DNA of 64,000 nt from Leuctra nigra (lineage: Eukaryota; Arthropoda; Insecta; Plecoptera; Leuctridae): positions 17,301,073-17,365,072 of the forward strand of contig OW203767.1 in the NCBI GenBank assembly GCA_934045905.1, given 5' to 3'. A program made the translations under genes and the position numbers. Below, in pieces: positions 60,990 to 64,000 of this stretch; positions within the stretch are counted from its first letter, which is position 1, and each line of letters opens with the position of its first letter. Below the pieces are notes generated by a model. That model ran no database searches. It saw only the letters and a list, made by a program, of their open reading frames with translations, and was not told the DNA's origin.

Positions 60990-61378
60990 GATGTCAAAAT
61001 GATATGGTAAACCGAGGTCAAATGAAGACTTTAAACGAAATAAATTCACGCAGATGGAATCGAACTCGGTTCTCTCTTCCCTCGAGCAAGAAGAAGTAAA
61101 GTAATCGGGACGGGTGAAAATTGCGATTTGAACGACCTTCGCTTCTAATTAACATTGCAAAAGACGATTTGGTGTTTCTAGCAAGTGTTTCACTGCGCGC
61201 GCACTAAAGAGCAATCGATACGAAAAAATCGACTCATCGCATTTCGATATTCGAGAGTTTTGAACATTTTGACAGGAGAGGCAGACCTGTCAAAATCAGT
61301 AAATATTGTATTTGATTTAATTTAATGTGGTGCAGCATTCAACTGAAATAAAAACTTTGGTTAAAACTTAAAGTAACT
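60990..61378. promoter_or_regulatory. Head-to-head fumarase/ERCC1 promoter region, 389 bp
   Basis: The fumarase ATG (minus, 60989) and the ERCC1 ATG (plus, 61379) face away from each other across only 389 bp, which must hold both 5' UTRs and promoters. I see no TATA box. The palindrome-like ATCGATACGAAAAAATCGA at about 61214 and TGCGCGCGCAC near 61195 are candidate sites. Confidence 0.65.
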
Positions 61379-63559
61379 ATGGAGGAAGATTTTGAAATGC
61401 CGGACATGACGGAAGAAGATTTTAAGTCTTCATTAGCAATAAAAAGTAATTCTAATGATAAGCCAGTGTTGGAAAATGCTGCTTCTTCTTCAGCTCACCC
61501 CAGTGTTTCGGAAATAAACCCTGTTTATAATTCACGAGATCCAGCGGGTGCCCAAACTTCGTCATTTGCCGGTAAGAAAAATTAATTGCTTTTACATTCT
61601 TTGCTGCTTTTAATTCCAATGCTGCTGACACATGTTCTCCTTCCATTTAAGCTGCGTTTGGTAACCTAAAAAAATCTGAGTTTTACAACAGCACCAAGCA
61701 AGAATTTGCGAAGCCAGACATACCAACCACAAGACAACAATCATCAAACTTGCCAAAGGATCCATCAAGTATTGTTCGTATTCCCATAGCACCTGGGGCT
61801 CACCGTATTAGTCGATCAGGTCCACTTTTAGTCAGTCCACGGCAGGTTTGTTCAATATTTTTTTTAAAATTGAACTTCTGGATGCAAATATTTGCTGCAT
61901 AATATATTTTATTAATTTTTACATTTCAGCGGGGTAATCCTCTTCTAAAATCAATTAATAGCGTCCCTTGGCAGTACCAAGAAGACATTTTACCTGATTA
62001 CATAATGGGAGACACGACCTGCGCTCTCTTCCTCAGCCTTCGATATCACAACCTGAACCCAGACTACATTCAAGATCGTCTCAAACTACTCGGCAACAAT
62101 TTCAAGCTACGCGTGTTGCTTGTGCAGGTATTGAACAGAACATTCTAAATCGACCAAAACGTCTGACTATATGTCTCTTTCATTCATGCAAATTTTAACT
62201 GTTCATTAAATAAAACTAATGAACCCAACGGCTGGTGTAATGGATATCTCGGTTCTCGTCAGATCACCGAGGTTAAGCAACATCGAGCGGGGTCAGCTGT
62301 TGGATGGGTGACCATTCAACTCTGTCCTGCCAGTTGCTGCCGTTGGGCCAGAGAGACTGGGGTGGTAGGGGGTTAGTGTAACGACACCCCTCCACCTGTT
62401 ATCAGTCTCTCGACGGGCGTTACACCGTCCTTGGGATGGGACGTTAAATACCATCAGGGCGCAGGGAGCTAACAACTCACTCGCTTGACATCCCTAGTTA
62501 CAAATCCTCAACCAACTTCACCTCCTATATCGTCAATGCGCATCGTCAATGGAGCAGAGTTGTTGAGGCGGCAGTAGAACTACCAGTCCTGTAACGCCAT
62601 TACAAAAAAAAAAAATTAAACTTTCCTTGTTAATGTGAAGGTGGATCTGGCTGATCCGGCGCACGCCATCACTCATCTCAACCGTCTGGCGTTCCTCGGG
62701 AATCTGACGCTCATGCTGGCCGGATCTGCCGATGAGGCGGGACGTATAATCGAGACATACAAGATGTTCGAGAATAAACCACCGGAGATGATCATGGAGA
62801 GGGAGGAAGATGACGAACACATTAAGGTTGGTGAGATTATTCTTAGTTGGTTGGTACTACATCAGTTTATAATATATATTGATTACTGTACAGTCAGGGA
62901 AACTAGAAGGTTCATACTCTGCCTCTCTCTGACCCATAACATAAACATGTTTTTATATGGAGCAGAGAGAGATAGAGTTTAACTATCTAATTTCCTTGCC
63001 TATACATACCTACCTAATTTATGATCTGCTGGATGCATTTATAGGCTATTTCTTATTGTTGACAACTTGAAAAAAAATAAAAAATTGCTGTTTGTATTGT
63101 TATTCTTATGTAGGCTACATATGATGGTAGGTTTATTTAGGTACCGTACCCCTATATTATTTTGAAATTGACATTTTTTGTGGGAAAAGGTATCAAAAGG
63201 CAAGTCAAATCTTAGTTTTGACCTAGGTACTGATCCAATTTTATACTGTAATTTTTCATGTCTAGGAGAAATAGAGAAAGTAAAATTGGCTGTTCAGAAT
63301 CAAAACTTGACTATTTTCAGGCTAATATTTAGTTCAGCAACTTCGATATTGTCACTTTTACCTTCAGATTCAAAGTGCTCTGACGACTGTACGAGCCGTC
63401 AACAAGACCGACGCCGCAGCTCTCGTCAAGTCTTTCGGATCCCTCGAGTACATCCTGCAAGCGAGCGCCAGCAACCTTGAACTTTGTCCAGGTTTCGGTA
63501 CACACAAAGCACAACAGCTGCACAAGATCCTTCACCAACCGTTTCTCAAGAATTCGTGA
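61379..63559 (+). CDS. Ercc1: DNA excision repair protein ERCC1 (320 aa)
   Basis: ERCC1 is the non-catalytic partner of XPF in the 5' structure-specific nuclease of nucleotide excision and crosslink repair. Five exons join in frame: 61379-61571, 61652-61845, 61930-62127, 62641-62826, 63368-63559 (TGA at 63557). The N-terminal ~110 residues are acidic then Ser-rich and not conserved. The central nuclease-like, XPA-binding domain spans about 130-245 ([56 protein letters not shown]). The C-terminal double helix-hairpin-helix that binds XPF and DNA is at about 260-318 ([35 protein letters not shown]). Human ERCC1 has 297 residues, so it is complete. Confidence 0.96.
62224..62630 (+). mobile_element. 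5S rRNA-derived SINE (SINE3 type) in ERCC1 intron 3
   Basis: The first ~124 bases (62224-62347) resemble a whole 5S rRNA. They have closing-stem halves CCCAACGG and CCGTTGGG, the arm ATCTCGGTTCTCGTC with GATCACCGAGGTTAAGCAAC (internal A-box region) and the C-box-like TTGGATGGGTGACC. An unrelated body follows and the element ends in a poly-A run near 62607. Several substitutions relative to 5S show that it is a retroposed head rather than a working 5S gene. Confidence 0.8.
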
Positions 63560-64000
63560 AATGGAACTTATCAAGTCTTTGGTGAGGTTTGTGATGCAAG
63601 GACTAAGGAGAATCTGATCCTGAATAATTTGATTTCCCTTTTCAGAAAATACATATTGTCATGGGACGAGGATTTCCTCTTTCTTGTCCCCTCTCCGCTG
63701 AAAAGGATTATTAAAATAAATAGGTATTTTTTAAATTTTGTAATTAAATTTTGTGTCCACCTCAAGTAGTAGTTTTAGTCTACTGTTCAACCCAAGAAGT
63801 TATACAGGTTATCCCTAGATTGCTTTTTCCCTGACACTCATTTTACAACTTTTCAACCAAAAATATTGCCATAGCACCTCAAATTCAGTTTTCAAGTGGT
63901 AAACGTCCAAAACTCACCCTGCGGGATATATGTGGGACCCCCCTTACAACGAATGCATTGTGTTTTAGGAGTCCGTCTCTTTACTGTGGTTCAGCCATTG
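63560..64000 (+). other. ERCC1 3' flank, no further gene seen
   Basis: AATAAA at 63715-63720, about 156 bases after the stop codon, is a candidate ERCC1 poly(A) signal. The remaining sequence to the window edge shows no recognisable coding region. Confidence 0.5.

Noticed and set aside
62224..62347. A possible functional 5S rRNA gene
   Set aside because: It has many substitutions in conserved loops, is a single copy within an intron and is followed by a SINE body and poly-A instead of a T-run terminator.

Overview
The window is animal nuclear DNA, most likely from an insect. The genes are split by spliceosomal introns that I could phase codon by codon. One protein is an arthropod-style long SAYP/PHF10, the CoREST homologue carries an inserted zinc finger, and the sequence is AT-rich, littered with short TAGGTA/TACCTA strings and crowded with non-LTR retrotransposons, SINEs and small inverted-repeat DNA transposons. 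I cannot fix the species; Hemiptera and Lepidoptera are both plausible.

Layout. At 1-4263 there is a broken LINE endonuclease (minus strand), a 1.07 kb hAT-type element, a roughly 268-bp-period tandem repeat with TGACGTCA cores and a perfect 155-bp-arm foldback. At 4264-8204 (+) lie the last eight exons of CFAP61, a ciliary protein. At 13220-22864 (-) is the corepressor CoREST (10 coding exons), with an intact 1071-codon LINE nested inside a hAT-like element in one intron. At 23781-35462 (+) is DPH6, a diphthine-ammonia ligase fused to RidA-like domains, with introns full of MITEs. At 37404-50843 (-) is SAYP/e(y)3/PHF10, a PBAP chromatin-remodeller subunit. At 51160-53262 (-) is arginase, at 54320-60989 (-) class II fumarase, and at 61379-63559 (+) ERCC1, a DNA repair nuclease subunit.

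Gene logic. CoREST and DPH6 are head-to-head across 916 bp, and fumarase and ERCC1 across 389 bp, so each pair probably shares a bidirectional promoter region. CFAP61/CoREST and DPH6/SAYP are tail-to-tail. SAYP lies only 316 bp downstream of arginase on the same strand. All seven gene models keep an open frame through every junction (55 inferred introns, three of them GC-AG).

Points of interest are a probable intron-retention isoform of CoREST that would lose LSD1 binding, a GATA-like zinc finger in CoREST, about 18 copies of a KLTLKLKKDP-type motif and a third PHD-like finger in SAYP, and a set of hAT-like elements that share a TAGRGNTG terminus with 8-bp target duplications while each is filled with its own private short motif. 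Gene identities come from recalled family sequences; no database search was run.
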